Shown here: one piece after another, positions 54,969 to 64,000 of the stretch
How positions within the stretch are numbered: position 1 is the first letter of the stretch
Layout: every line of letters starts with the position of its first letter
From: Marinisporobacter sp.
Lineage (GTDB): Bacteria; Bacillota; Clostridia; Peptostreptococcales; Thermotaleaceae
Reading direction: 5' to 3'
DNA: 64,000 nt
NCBI GenBank assembly: GCA_025210395.1
Contig: JAOARV010000031.1
Location: 1-64,000, forward strand
The notes under the pieces: generated by a model
The model's input: only the letters and a program-made list of their open reading frames with translations
Databases searched by the model: none
What the model was told of the DNA's origin: nothing
Translations under genes and position numbers: made by a program

Positions 54969-57900
54969 CTATTGATTGATTAATTTAGATTTTACTAATA
55001 AATTTCGAAGAGCTGTCGCTGCTTCTGCATACGTAAATGTTCCCTTTGGTTCTATGGTATCTTCACTTCGTCCATTGAACACCCCTGAACTTAATACTTT
55101 TTTCACTGAATTGTATGCCCACTTAGAAACTTTAGCTCCATCTTGATACGTTTTTATTCTATCTGGGTTTTCTTGTTGAATCTTTACAATATCCATGGCC
55201 GTTGCATACATAACCATCGCTTCTTGTCTTGTTATTTTTGCATTTGGTTTAAATGTGCCGTCTGGATAGCCGTTGATGATATGATTTTCTACAGCTATAC
55301 TAATAGCATCTGCTACTTGATCTGTAGTTTCTACATCTTTAAATTGTTTTGTTTTTGCCACATTGGTTCTATAAAGTCCAAGAGCTTTGGTGATGTATTC
55401 TGCAAATTCACCTCTTGTAATTTCACCATCTGGTGTAAAGCTTTCTGGATTTTTAATCACAAGTCTTGATGCCATGTCATTGATATATTTTCTTGACCAG
55501 TGACTTTCTACCGATGGTACTGTAATAGGGTTGTAAATAACGCTATAGGTTGAATTTGTTAATGAGTTAAGTTTTGCAAAATATTTGTTTTCTTTCTTTA
55601 TTACATCAGTTGGTATATGTGAAAAAATTCCATCTTCATTATAAACAATACCTGTTGTTATTTTATTTGGGTCAACTCCCTCTGGGATTTCTATAAATCT
55701 TTCTACATACTGGGAAAACCTAGAAATAGTTAAGTCTTCTTTATCGCCTGTTAGAGTAGTTGTTTTCGCTACAATTGTAAAATCTATAGGTGGTAAAACC
55801 ATTTCATAATTCTGATCTTTGGCTTTTTCTTTTATTTGCTCTGTAATCTTTTTACCTAATTTATCAATTTTAATTTCTACTTTGATTTCTTCAAGAGCTT
55901 CTTTTTTTACACCTAATGTTTTCGCTACTTTTTCAATACCGATCTCTTTTGCTGGTATCCTATAATCTATGTTATTAGCTTTTATTGCAAGACTAAATGC
56001 GTGTTCCTCCATTTTTTTAACGATATCACCTGTAAGTGCTGTGATGATTTCACCTGCATCTTCTGTCTTTACAGGTACTTCTACTATATTTTGAATTTGC
56101 TCTTCTAGTTTTAAATTTTGTTGTACTTTGATGATTTCTTCAATCTTTTGATTGAGTACTTTCCCATCTACAACGAGTTCTACTGTCTTTTTACCATTTT
56201 CTTCTTTGATGATTTCTTTTCCTGCTTTTTTCTCTTTTCCATTGACAATAACTATGATTTTTTCTTTTTCTGATTGGTTTGGTTTTTGCGTATTACCACT
56301 TGTTGACCCTGTATCATTGTCATTACCATTTGATGGTTTCACTGGCTTGACTTCATTAGATGGCTTAGAACTTCCTCCTTTTCCAACAATATTTTCAGCT
56401 TGTACTGTAAAGGTATAAGTTATACCATTCGTTAAACCTGTTATTATTGCATTTGTTGATGTTGTTGTTATTTGAATATTTCCTGGGTCTGATGTAATTG
56501 TGTATCTTGTGATCTCACTACCACCGTTGTCACTTGACGGGGTAAAGCTAATTGCCGCTTGTCCATTACCTGCTGTGGCAATAACATTTATTGGCGCTTG
56601 TGGTACAGTTTTTGGTACAACACTAAGCTCATTTGAAAAAGGACTTTTTTCAACTGAATTAACAGCTCTAATTACAAAAAAGTATTTTGTTCCATTTGTT
56701 AAATCGGGTATATTACATTGATAATCTGATGATCCTACTGTTTCATAAACCGAGGATGACACTGTTTGATAAACAGATGATGACACTGTTGTTGTCACAT
56801 TATCGTATATACCTGTTTCAGTACGCTTATATACTTCATAGGCTGTTGCACCTAAAAACTCATTCCATGTCAATTTTGCTGATCGATCATCTCCTGTTAC
56901 AGATGTCAATACAGGCGCCTTAGCTAGTGAAAATTTAGGCGTCGCACTGAGTTCATTTGAATAATCACTAACGCTTTTCCCATTACTTGCTTTCACCGTA
57001 AAGAAATAGGTGTTTTCGTTGGTTAGTCCTGTAAATTCATAGCCATAGACAGCACCACTTACAGTTGTAATTGCTTTTTGATATAAACCTGATGTAGTAC
57101 TTTGATAGATCTGATATCCTGTTGCCTCCTCTATAGGATTCCAGGTGATGCGCACCGTTGTATCTCCAATATCTGCTAATTGTATGCTCGGTGCTTGTAA
57201 TGTTTTTGCAAAAGCTGTTCTTGAACGGATTACTGCTCCTGCTGGTCTTCCTGTTTTTCCATCTGCTTTTACTCTTACTTGTACTTTTCCTATGGCTATA
57301 TCTTCATCTGGTATTGGTTGGGGATTCTTTGTAGTATCTGTCCATGTTGTTCCACCATCAATACTATATTCATAGTCGTCTATTTTTGTATATCCTGCTA
57401 CATTTGTCCATCCAAATGTGTTATTTGCATCATTTTCTGATGGATTCGTTGGTGCTTTTGGCTTAATATCAGCAGTTGCTGATGGTGTACAATCTAAGAT
57501 CAAAAAATATTTATCTCTATCTATTCCATTTAACGTTGGATTTTTCAAATTAACTTCTTTGTTAGTACCTATATTATTATTTTCAAAAACTGCAACTGGA
57601 TTCAAACTTACGTCTGAAGAAGGATGTCCAATCCTTGTACTAGCCAAACGCAAATTATTTTGATCTATTGTAGCATTGGTGGTACCATCATATATTTTAT
57701 CATTTATTGTAAATGAACCTGATATGGTAAGTGGTATTTTAAAATATGGATAATTGCCATTATTAATTTCCCAACCATAAGAAGAGTCCCACGCACTATA
57801 TGTTGATGCCGTTTTCATTTCAATAGTACTTTTTCCAGTACCTATGGCAGAACGAGAAATACCAGAAGTACCTGTATCCCAAAAATTATAACTGCTCGAA

Positions 57901-58880
57901 GCGCCTACTTGATATCCAACCAACCCGCCATAAGTAGTCTCTATTGCACTTACTCTTCCTGTTGAATAAGAATACTTAACCATGGATCTGTTAACATTCC
58001 CAATCAAACCACCAACACGATGTTCACCACTTACATCGCCTCTTGCAGAACAGTTTTCCACACGAGATGCTGAAGATGCACCCCAAACACCACCAATTAA
58101 TCCTCCTGTTTGTTCTCTACCTCCACTCACTTCACCCGTTGCATAAGAATACTTAACAACAGTTCCTGTATTAATAATTCCAACTAGGCCTCCGTTCCAA
58201 ACATTTCTATTTGGTTCAGCACCTCCATATCTTTGAGTTCCATGCCCCACAACCGTAACGTCTGCATGACTCCCACTAATCACAGAGTTTAAATAAGCAC
58301 GACCAATGAGGCCACCAACAGAAAGGCGTCCTTCAACTGTTCCTGTGGCATAAGTATTTGAGACAATACTGTTATTATTTATCATACCTGCTAAGGCTCC
58401 AACCATTCCTGCCCCTTTAACATGAACATTTTCTACACCAACATTAACAATAACTCCTCCATCTACATATCCAAATAAACCTAAATAGAAACTTTGTGGG
58501 TTAGATGCTTCTTTTACTGAAATACCTTGATTAATCATCAAATTTTCAATTTTATGACCTCTTCCATCATAAACCCCTGTAAACTTCTTAGATTCATTTC
58601 CTATTGGTACCCAACCTGCTCCAGAATTATAAGGCGACACATTAAGATCAATATCGGTTGTCTGAATAAAATGTTTATTCCATTGGGACTGATTATCTGC
58701 TAACCATTTAAGATCTGCCACTGAACTTATTTCATATGGATCATCTTGAGTTCCAGAACCAGTTGGTCCTGATGCTGCTTCTACAACCATAGGTGTGCCT
58801 GCGAATATACTAGATATCATCATAATCATTACAAGCATCATACTTAGATACTTTCTAAACTGATCTTTCAATTGCCTCAT
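54969..58880 (-). CDS. Large S-layer-type surface protein with GLUG, YDG, FN3 and SLH domains
   Basis: A 1303-residue secreted protein. Signal peptide about 1-35 (LVMIMMISSIFAGTPMVVEA). Residues about 40-340 hold GLUG-type repeats (GGLIG or GGLVG every 40-50 residues). Then a YDG-type domain (about 385-475), two to three fibronectin-III-like domains (about 555-815), a low-complexity linker, a Lys/Glu-rich domain (about 850-1110), and three SLH repeats (about 1120-1300) that bind pyruvylated wall polymer. The second FN3 carries a short repeated segment (SSSVYQTV / SSSVYETV). It is probably an adhesin or structural wall protein with only weak ribosome-binding at its start. Upstream 454 bases are gene-free. 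Confidence 0.9.
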   Translation of the reverse strand: MRQLKDQFRKYLSMMLVMIMMISSIFAGTPMVVEAASGPTGSGTQDDPYEISSVADLKWLADNQSQWNKHFIQTTDIDLNVSPYNSGAGWVPIGNESKKFTGVYDGRGHKIENLMINQGISVKEASNPQSFYLGLFGYVDGGVIVNVGVENVHVKGAGMVGALAGMINNNSIVSNTYATGTVEGRLSVGGLIGRAYLNSVISGSHADVTVVGHGTQRYGGAEPNRNVWNGGLVGIINTGTVVKYSYATGEVSGGREQTGGLIGGVWGASSASRVENCSARGDVSGEHRVGGLIGNVNRSMVKYSYSTGRVSAIETTYGGLVGYQVGASSSYNFWDTGTSGISRSAIGTGKSTIEMKTASTYSAWDSSYGWEINNGNYPYFKIPLTISGSFTINDKIYDGTTNATIDQNNLRLASTRIGHPSSDVSLNPVAVFENNNIGTNKEVNLKNPTLNGIDRDKYFLILDCTPSATADIKPKAPTNPSENDANNTFGWTNVAGYTKIDDYEYSIDGGTTWTDTTKNPQPIPDEDIAIGKVQVRVKADGKTGRPAGAVIRSRTAFAKTLQAPSIQLADIGDTTVRITWNPIEEATGYQIYQSTTSGLYQKAITTVSGAVYGYEFTGLTNENTYFFTVKASNGKSVSDYSNELSATPKFSLAKAPVLTSVTGDDRSAKLTWNEFLGATAYEVYKRTETGIYDNVTTTVSSSVYQTVSSSVYETVGSSDYQCNIPDLTNGTKYFFVIRAVNSVEKSPFSNELSVVPKTVPQAPINVIATAGNGQAAISFTPSSDNGGSEITRYTITSDPGNIQITTTSTNAIITGLTNGITYTFTVQAENIVGKGGSSKPSNEVKPVKPSNGNDNDTGSTSGNTQKPNQSEKEKIIVIVNGKEKKAGKEIIKEENGKKTVELVVDGKVLNQKIEEIIKVQQNLKLEEQIQNIVEVPVKTEDAGEIITALTGDIVKKMEEHAFSLAIKANNIDYRIPAKEIGIEKVAKTLGVKKEALEEIKVEIKIDKLGKKITEQIKEKAKDQNYEMVLPPIDFTIVAKTTTLTGDKEDLTISRFSQYVERFIEIPEGVDPNKITTGIVYNEDGIFSHIPTDVIKKENKYFAKLNSLTNSTYSVIYNPITVPSVESHWSRKYINDMASRLVIKNPESFTPDGEITRGEFAEYITKALGLYRTNVAKTKQFKDVETTDQVADAISIAVENHIINGYPDGTFKPNAKITRQEAMVMYATAMDIVKIQQENPDRIKTYQDGAKVSKWAYNSVKKVLSSGVFNGRSEDTIEPKGTFTYAEAATALRNLLVKSKLINQ

Positions 58881-59334
58881 TTTAATTTGACCATTACCAA
58901 CAATCTACAAAGCATTGTTCTTGTATTGCTTTTGATAAATTGGTAACGGTCTTCACCTACCTTTCTTTTATTATTTTCATATTTTTGACTAACTTGTTGT
59001 TTAAGCCTTTTGCGTTTATTTTTGGTTTAACTCTATTTTTTACAGTATTAAGTACTATAACTTTGCACTTTTTTATGAAATTATTGAAAATACTAAATTT
59101 CATTTTGAAAGGCAAATAGCTAAAATCAATGTTTATTATAAAAAAGTTAAGTATGGTTATTTTAATAAATAGGCCTATACCCTCTTCATATTTCTTAAGT
59201 TTATCACACACCACTCAACAATTTCTCAACAAAAAATGTTAGAAAATGTGAAAAAAGAAGATAAAACAAAAAAAAGATATCTCAATTGAGATACCTTTTT
59301 TTATCAATCATTCATTCCCATTCGTTTTTTTACT
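58881..59334. other. Gene-free region upstream of the surface protein
   Basis: These 454 bases are AT-rich. They hold the dnaB terminator (59273-59302) and the presumed 5' leader of the surface protein gene. A minus-strand frame of 85 codons (58957-59214) is AT-driven and lacks a clear ribosome-binding site. A segment around 58925-59030 (minus: AAACC, ACGCAAA, GGTAGGTG, GTTACC in that order) vaguely recalls a c-di-GMP-I riboswitch but lacks its P2 pairing. Confidence 0.5.
59273..59302 (-). terminator. dnaB terminator
   Basis: The minus-strand stem AAAGGTATCTCA / TGAGATATCTTT (loop ATT region) is followed by a T-run, 33 bases past the dnaB stop. Confidence 0.8.
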
Positions 59335-60669
59335 TTATTCTTCTCTATATTTGTCTAGGTTTGCAAATTTAGTAAATGGTCCAAGCCATGCTAACTCCAC
59401 TGTACCTGTCGAGCCATTACGCTGCTTCGCAATAATAACCTCTCCTATATTTTTCTTTTCACTATCATCATGATAATATTCATCTCTATATAAGAACATA
59501 ACAATATCTGCATCCTGCTCAATGGCGCCAGATTCCCTTAAATCTGATAAAATAGGTCTATGGTCCGCTCTTAACTCTGGCGCACGAGATAGCTGAGATA
59601 AAGCGATGACAGGACAATCCATCTCTCTTGCTAGCCCCTTTAAAGAACGAGAAATATTAGAAATCTCCTGCTGTCTACTTTCACTTCTTCCATCTCCAGA
59701 CATTAACTGCAAGTAATCAATCAAAACCAAATCCAATCCTTTTTCCATTTTGAGCCTTCGACACTTTGCTTTCATTTCCATAACGGTAATCCCTGGTGTA
59801 TCATCAATAAAAATCTTCGCTTGTGCTAAAGGTCCCATGGCTCTAGCTAGCTTTGGCCACTCATCCTCTGTTAAACCACCTGTTCTAATCTTTTGAATCT
59901 CTATATGGGACTCAGAGCTTAACATACGCTGTACAAGCTGTTCCTTTGACATCTCTAGACTGAATATAGCAACCGATGCATCTGTCTTAATAGCTGCATT
60001 TTGAGCCACATTGATAGAAAATGCTGTCTTTCCCATACTGGGTCTTGCCGCAATCAAAATCAAGTCTGATCTTTGAAGACCACTGGTTTTTCTATCTATA
60101 TCTGCAAAGCCTGTTGTAAGTCCTGTAATCCCCCCCTTATTTTTATAAAGGGCATCAATCTGGTCAAAGGTCTCTAATAATACTTCTCGAATAACTGCAA
60201 ATCCTTCTTGCGATTTTTTTTGAGAAATATCAAAAATATTTTTTTCTGCCAAATCTAAAATATTGTTTACTTCCTCTTCTGCTTGATATCCTTTTTCTAA
60301 TATCTCAGAAGAAGCCTTAATGAGTCGCCTTAAAATAGATTTTTCTTCAACAATCTTAGCATAATATTTAACATTCGTAGTCGTTGGTACAGCTGAAGAA
60401 AGACTCGTTAAATAAGTAATTCCTCCAATAGCCTCTAAGGTTTGTCTTTGCCCTAATTCTTCGGATAAGGTCACAAGGTCTACTGGCTCATCTCTACTAT
60501 ATAATGCAATAATAGCATCATAAATTTCTTTATGTGCTTCCTTATAAAAGTCCTCTCCACGAATTAATTCTGTGGACATAACAATCGCTTCTTTATCAAG
60601 AATCATAGCTCCTAAAACAGACTGCTCTGCATCTATATTATGGGGGGGAACTCTTCCAAAGTGCTCCAT
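59335..60669 (-). CDS. dnaB: Replicative DNA helicase DnaB
   Basis: A 444-residue hexameric helicase (called DnaC in Bacillus). The start is set at ATG 60669 (MEHFGRVPPHNIDAEQS), 6 bases after AAAGGTG; an extended frame from 60699 is unlikely. The N-terminal DnaB domain (about 10-110) is followed by the RecA-like motor with Walker A ARPSMGKTAF, Walker B LVLIDYLQLM and motif SDLRESGAIEQDADIV. It unwinds DNA at the fork; loader and DnaD-like partners are encoded at 19.9-22.2 kb. Confidence 0.97.
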   Translation of the reverse strand: MEHFGRVPPHNIDAEQSVLGAMILDKEAIVMSTELIRGEDFYKEAHKEIYDAIIALYSRDEPVDLVTLSEELGQRQTLEAIGGITYLTSLSSAVPTTTNVKYYAKIVEEKSILRRLIKASSEILEKGYQAEEEVNNILDLAEKNIFDISQKKSQEGFAVIREVLLETFDQIDALYKNKGGITGLTTGFADIDRKTSGLQRSDLILIAARPSMGKTAFSINVAQNAAIKTDASVAIFSLEMSKEQLVQRMLSSESHIEIQKIRTGGLTEDEWPKLARAMGPLAQAKIFIDDTPGITVMEMKAKCRRLKMEKGLDLVLIDYLQLMSGDGRSESRQQEISNISRSLKGLAREMDCPVIALSQLSRAPELRADHRPILSDLRESGAIEQDADIVMFLYRDEYYHDDSEKKNIGEVIIAKQRNGSTGTVELAWLGPFTKFANLDKYREE

Positions 60670-60722
60670 ATTATCACCTTTCCTCTTCATTTTATCCACA
60701 AACTGTTCATCTAAATCTTTAT

Positions 60723-60753
60723 AAAAAGACCAGCATAGCTTTTGCTGGTCTTT
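60723..60753 (-). terminator. rplI terminator
   Basis: A stem AAAGACCAGCA / TGCTGGTCTTT with loop AAAGCTA and T-run, immediately past the rplI stop. Confidence 0.85.
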
Positions 60754-60756
60754 ACT

Positions 60757-61203
60757 TTAAACTTCTGAAATCTGTACTTGCATTTTTGCTACTACTTCTG
60801 GATACACTTTAATCTCTACAAACATTGCCCCTAATGTTTTAAGTGGACTATCTAATTGAATCTTTCTCTTATCTATTTTAATTTTGTGTTGCTTCATCAG
60901 TCCCTCAGCAATATCCTTTGAAGTAATAGAACCAAATAACCTTCCACCTTCTCCAGCTTTTCCTTCTAATTTAACGGTTAACTTTGAAATTTTATCTGCT
61001 AAAGCCTTAGCATCTGCTAGCTCTTCATCCTTTTTTCTCTTTTCTGCTGCCCTTTGTTTTTCTAAAACCTTTACACTACCAGATGTAGCTTCCTTTGCAA
61101 GACCCCTTGGTATTAAAAAGTTTCTAGCATGACCATCACTAGCATTAACCACATCACCTTTTTTTCCTAATCCTTTTACATCCTTTACTAAAATCACCTT
61201 CAT
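60757..61203 (-). CDS. rplI: 50S ribosomal protein L9
   Basis: A 148-residue protein, normal length. Signature [20 protein letters not shown] in the N-terminal domain, then the long connecting helix ([19 protein letters not shown]) and C-terminal RNA-binding domain. Its start overlaps the gdpP stop (61203), so translation is coupled to gdpP. Confidence 0.97.
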   Translation of the reverse strand: MKVILVKDVKGLGKKGDVVNASDGHARNFLIPRGLAKEATSGSVKVLEKQRAAEKRKKDEELADAKALADKISKLTVKLEGKAGEGGRLFGSITSKDIAEGLMKQHKIKIDKRKIQLDSPLKTLGAMFVEIKVYPEVVAKMQVQISEV

Positions 61204-63194
61204 TATTCTTCACCTTCCTCAAAATATTCTTCAATTGCTTTTTCTAACATGACTTTAACTTCTTCTATTTTTTTATCTCTTATTTGAGCACCTGCTACAG
61301 TCAGATGTCCTCCTCCTCCAAGCTTTTCTAAAATCACTTGCACATTAATATCCCCTAAGGATCTTCCACTAATGATGATTTCCCCTTCATTTCGAATGCC
61401 TAATACAAAGGATGCGGTAATTCCTCTGATATTGAGGAGTTCATCAGCTGCCTGTGCTGCTACTAAAGATGTATTTTCCATATCCTTTGAGCATACAGAT
61501 AAAGCAATATTATTGCCTATGCTCTTTGCATTTTTTACAACCTCAGCGATTGCTACAAAGGTGTCCAGATCATCCTGAAAGAGTTGCCTTACATTCGTAG
61601 TGTCTGCTCCTGCACGTCTTAACCAAGATGCTGCTTCAAAGGTTCGTACCCCTGTTTTAAAAGAAAAGTTTTTTGTATCTACAGTAATACCAGCAAGCAA
61701 TGCTTCTGCTTCTATTTTTTCAATATTAATCTTATCATCCATGTACTGAAGAATTTCAGCAACCAATTCACAAGTAGAAGAAGCATACGGCTCTAAATAT
61801 GTAAGAACTGCCTTGTCAATAAATTCTGCTCCTCTTCGATGATGATCAATTAACACAATTCTATCAACTAAATCTAATACCTTTGGACATTGGGTAAAGT
61901 TCGGTCTATGGGTATCTACTACTACAACTAATGTATCCTTACTCATACCATTTAAAAGCTCTTCACTAGTAATAAATTGATAGGATTCATATTCCTTTAT
62001 GCTATCATATAGATTCTTTATAGCCTCATTAACACCATCTAGCACAATATATGCTTCTTTTTCTCTATTGATTGCAGCTCTATATACCCCTAAAGCTGCA
62101 CCTAAACTATCCATATCAGGAAACTTATGTCCCATAATAACAACTTCTTTTGATTGATCCATAAGCTGTCTTAGAGCATGTGCAACTACTCTTGCTTTTA
62201 CTTTGGTTCTTTTTTCAACAGCTTTTGTTTTTCCTCCATAGAAATCTAAGCTCTTAATTTTTTTCACAACCGCTTGATCCCCGCCCCTACCTAGAGCGAG
62301 ATCCATGGCAGCTCTTGCATATTCTTCTAATTGAGCTGGGTTTTTTCCGTTTACTCCAACTCCTATGCTTAAAGTAATAGGTATCTGATTCCCCACCTGA
62401 ATTTCTCTTATTTCATCTAAAATAGTAAATTTTTTTGCTTCTAACATCTCTAAATATTGATTTTCTATAAAAATCATATACTTATCCTTTTGATATTTCT
62501 GAATAGCAGCGTTCATTCTTGAACCCCAAAGACCTATTCGTCGATCAATTTCAGCAATGACTAAAGGTCTATGTCCTTCCTCCGTCTTCTTTAACACATC
62601 ATCATAATTATCTACTTCTACAAGGATAGTCACTGCTTTTTCTTCATTGTATTTTACTTTTAGATTTTGAAAATTAGTAATATCTATCCAATACAACATA
62701 ATCATATATTTTTCATCATTTGTAGATGTTTTTACTATATTATATAAAACTTTATAATGTCTATCTTCAATTGTTACTTCAACCACCATATCTTCTTGGT
62801 TTTGTAAAATATTACTTACCTTAAATCCTGTAATCAAATCCTCAATATTTTTTTCAAGAAGATCCTTTGTATCAATCATTTCTGAAAATGTAGCATTATA
62901 CCAACTAATACTTCCATCAAATTCAATAACAGATAGAGGAATGGGCATATCTAATACAGCATATCTTGTAACAGAATCTATATTAGAAGATAAATTTTCA
63001 ATATACGCAGTCCACATTTCTTCTCGATTGTTTTGAGCTTTCCAATTATAATAAACAAAATAAATGAGCATTAAAATCGCCATACTGCCTATTATTATAT
63101 TATAATAAGCAATAATGCCTACAAATAAAGTCATCATCCATAGATGAATCTTTGTATCAGGTATTAATAATTTAGTAAACCTTCTATTTTTCAT
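61203..63194 (-). CDS. gdpP: Cyclic-di-AMP phosphodiesterase GdpP
   Basis: A 663-residue protein. The start is set at ATG 63194 ([16 protein letters not shown]) behind AGGAGTG; GTG at 63203 is less likely. Two membrane helices (about 15-55), a PAS domain (about 80-160), a degenerate GGDEF (about 180-310), and a DHH-DHHA1 phosphodiesterase ([15 protein letters not shown], then DHHRR, and [11 protein letters not shown]). It hydrolyses c-di-AMP to pApA. It follows the yybS-like gene by 33 bases and is the standard neighbour of rplI. Confidence 0.96.
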   Translation of the reverse strand: MKNRRFTKLLIPDTKIHLWMMTLFVGIIAYYNIIIGSMAILMLIYFVYYNWKAQNNREEMWTAYIENLSSNIDSVTRYAVLDMPIPLSVIEFDGSISWYNATFSEMIDTKDLLEKNIEDLITGFKVSNILQNQEDMVVEVTIEDRHYKVLYNIVKTSTNDEKYMIMLYWIDITNFQNLKVKYNEEKAVTILVEVDNYDDVLKKTEEGHRPLVIAEIDRRIGLWGSRMNAAIQKYQKDKYMIFIENQYLEMLEAKKFTILDEIREIQVGNQIPITLSIGVGVNGKNPAQLEEYARAAMDLALGRGGDQAVVKKIKSLDFYGGKTKAVEKRTKVKARVVAHALRQLMDQSKEVVIMGHKFPDMDSLGAALGVYRAAINREKEAYIVLDGVNEAIKNLYDSIKEYESYQFITSEELLNGMSKDTLVVVVDTHRPNFTQCPKVLDLVDRIVLIDHHRRGAEFIDKAVLTYLEPYASSTCELVAEILQYMDDKINIEKIEAEALLAGITVDTKNFSFKTGVRTFEAASWLRRAGADTTNVRQLFQDDLDTFVAIAEVVKNAKSIGNNIALSVCSKDMENTSLVAAQAADELLNIRGITASFVLGIRNEGEIIISGRSLGDINVQVILEKLGGGGHLTVAGAQIRDKKIEEVKVMLEKAIEEYFEEGEE

Positions 63195-63227
63195 ATCTGG
63201 CACTCCTAAATCTTCTCATGTTCCCTC

Positions 63228-64000
63228 TTATAGTTTTCTTAAATTGAACAATACATCTATAAGCCCCATTACAGCAATCATAAAAACACCACTACCACTC
63301 AATATAAGCAATATATAAATGAATATTCTTAATATTTTCTTGATCTTAAAATGGTTTAAAAAATAACTCACAACAGCAAGCCCTTGTACAAAATAAATAA
63401 GCCGAAAAATCAAAATCTCATTGATCACTAACGTTTCAAAATTTACGATACCCATATACTGGGTAATACTTGTAAGAACTGCAATCAATACGGTTCCCAT
63501 AAAAAAGTTTTTGGGTAAACGAATATATCTTAAAGGAGGTAACCCTTCTATTTCCGTTCCTATCTTTTTTAATATACGTACTGCTATAACATAATTGATC
63601 TGTGCAAAAAATACTGAACCTATGATCATACCTGCAGGGATAGTCATTGCCATTGCTTCTATAGAAAGCTCTAGTCTTTCTTCTAGCTCTTTCATTTGTT
63701 GAAGATCCATACCCATATTCTTATACATTTTCATTTGCTTCATTTGTAATTCTGTAGCCATTCTCATTTGTTCTATTACTTGATTGATTACATCCACACC
63801 AGAGATTAGCTTTACAAATGTGATAGATAAAGCAAGTCCCAAAAGAGCTGCTATAGCTCCTCCTACTAATATCTTAAAGGCATCATACTTTTTATCCATC
63901 ATATATCCCATAACAATAGCAGATACTCCCATAAACAAAACAATAAACATAGTCTGTATAGGTCCTATTAAGCTTATTATAACCATTGCCCAAACAATCA
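63228..64000 (-). CDS. DUF2232 membrane protein (YybS-like), 5' end outside window
   Basis: At least 252 residues; the open frame continues upstream of the internal ATG 63986 to the window edge without a stop, so the N-terminus is missing. Family proteins are about 310 residues. Six or so membrane segments are visible (for example MFIVLFMGVSAIVMGYMM, GGAIAALLGLALSITF, FFMGTVLIAVLTSITQY). It is the usual neighbour of gdpP and rplI in Firmicutes. The role is unknown. Confidence 0.85.
   Translation of the reverse strand, partial: IVWAMVIISLIGPIQTMFIVLFMGVSAIVMGYMMDKKYDAFKILVGGAIAALLGLALSITFVKLISGVDVINQVIEQMRMATELQMKQMKMYKNMGMDLQQMKELEERLELSIEAMAMTIPAGMIIGSVFFAQINYVIAVRILKKIGTEIEGLPPLRYIRLPKNFFMGTVLIAVLTSITQYMGIVNFETLVINEILIFRLIYFVQGLAVVSYFLNHFKIKKILRIFIYILLILSGSGVFMIAVMGLIDVLFNLRKL

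Noticed and set aside
58925-59060. Possible c-di-GMP-I (GEMM) riboswitch ahead of the surface protein
   Set aside because: AAACC, ACGCAAA and GTTACC occur in the right order, but the P2 pairing partners and the GGG before ACGCAAA are absent. An Infernal search would settle it.
58957-59214. Minus-strand ORF of 85 codons upstream of the surface protein
   Set aside because: AT-driven composition (Lys/Ile/Asn/Phe), no convincing ribosome-binding site, no recognisable domain; more likely leader sequence.

Overview
The window is about 64 kb of AT-rich, low-GC Gram-positive DNA. Strong GGAGG ribosome-binding sites, frequent TTG/GTG alternatives, a WalRK cell-wall regulon, class III PHA synthase and a B12-dependent diol dehydratase microcompartment point to an anaerobic member of Clostridia. 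The general look is that of the Alkaliphilus / Crassaminicella / Maledivibacter kind of organism; the genus is inference. The backbone genes rlmH, htrA, walJ, yycI, yycH, walK, walR, purA, dnaB, rplI, gdpP and yybS are the set that flanks the replication origin in Firmicutes. All lie on the minus strand, in the order known from Bacillus, so the window is probably origin-proximal with accessory blocks inserted into the backbone.

Layout. (1) 1-3.3 kb: an accessory corner. The end of an IS3-family element has cut into a gene of unknown function. Next to it is a two-gene unit of an AAA15-type ATPase and a small alpha/beta protein, behind a promoter with tandem direct repeats; this looks like a defence locus. 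(2) 3.4-15.2 kb: rlmH with its CxxH/CxxC partner, HtrA protease, WalJ, MurA, ProC, YycI, YycH, a secreted protein, WalK, WalR and a membrane-anchored metallopeptidase. (3) 15.2-22.3 kb: an AprX-like subtilase with a poly-Leu tail, an M23/G5/LysM peptidase, an M1-like membrane peptidase, and a plus-strand DnaD-like / DnaC-like primosome pair. (4) 22.3-41.6 kb: a complete B12-dependent diol (or glycerol) microcompartment locus. It contains shell proteins PduA, B, J, K, N and T; dehydratase PduCDE; reactivase PduGH; aldehyde dehydrogenase PduP; phosphotransacylase PduL; adenosyltransferase PduO; cobalamin reductase PduS; an EutJ-like chaperone; and a flavoprotein. A PocR-sensor two-component system lies at one end, and a PocR-chemoreceptor hybrid plus a GldA-type dehydrogenase at the other. 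(5) 41.7-48.4 kb: an unknown membrane protein, a tRNA-Lys / tRNA-Thr / tRNA-Thr cluster with a tRNA remnant, two chemoreceptors, and a putative structured leader RNA. (6) 48.5-52.2 kb: a polyhydroxyalkanoate unit (PhaB-like reductase, PhaJ, PhaE, PhaC). (7) 52.2-64 kb: purA, a DUF1858 protein, an acetyltransferase, a 1303-residue S-layer-type surface protein, dnaB, rplI, gdpP and the 3' part of yybS.

How it works together. The PocR histidine kinase/AraC regulator probably turns on the pdu genes when 1,2-propanediol (or glycerol) is present. PduCDE makes the aldehyde inside the shell, PduP and PduL convert it to acyl-CoA and acyl-phosphate, and GldA may recycle NADH by reducing the aldehyde or by oxidising glycerol. 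PduS, PduO and PduT maintain cobalamin and electron flow. PhaB/PhaJ/PhaEC could store hydroxyacyl-CoA. WalRK with YycH/YycI controls wall metabolism; the M23 and M1 peptidases and the surface protein act at the envelope. GdpP sets c-di-AMP.
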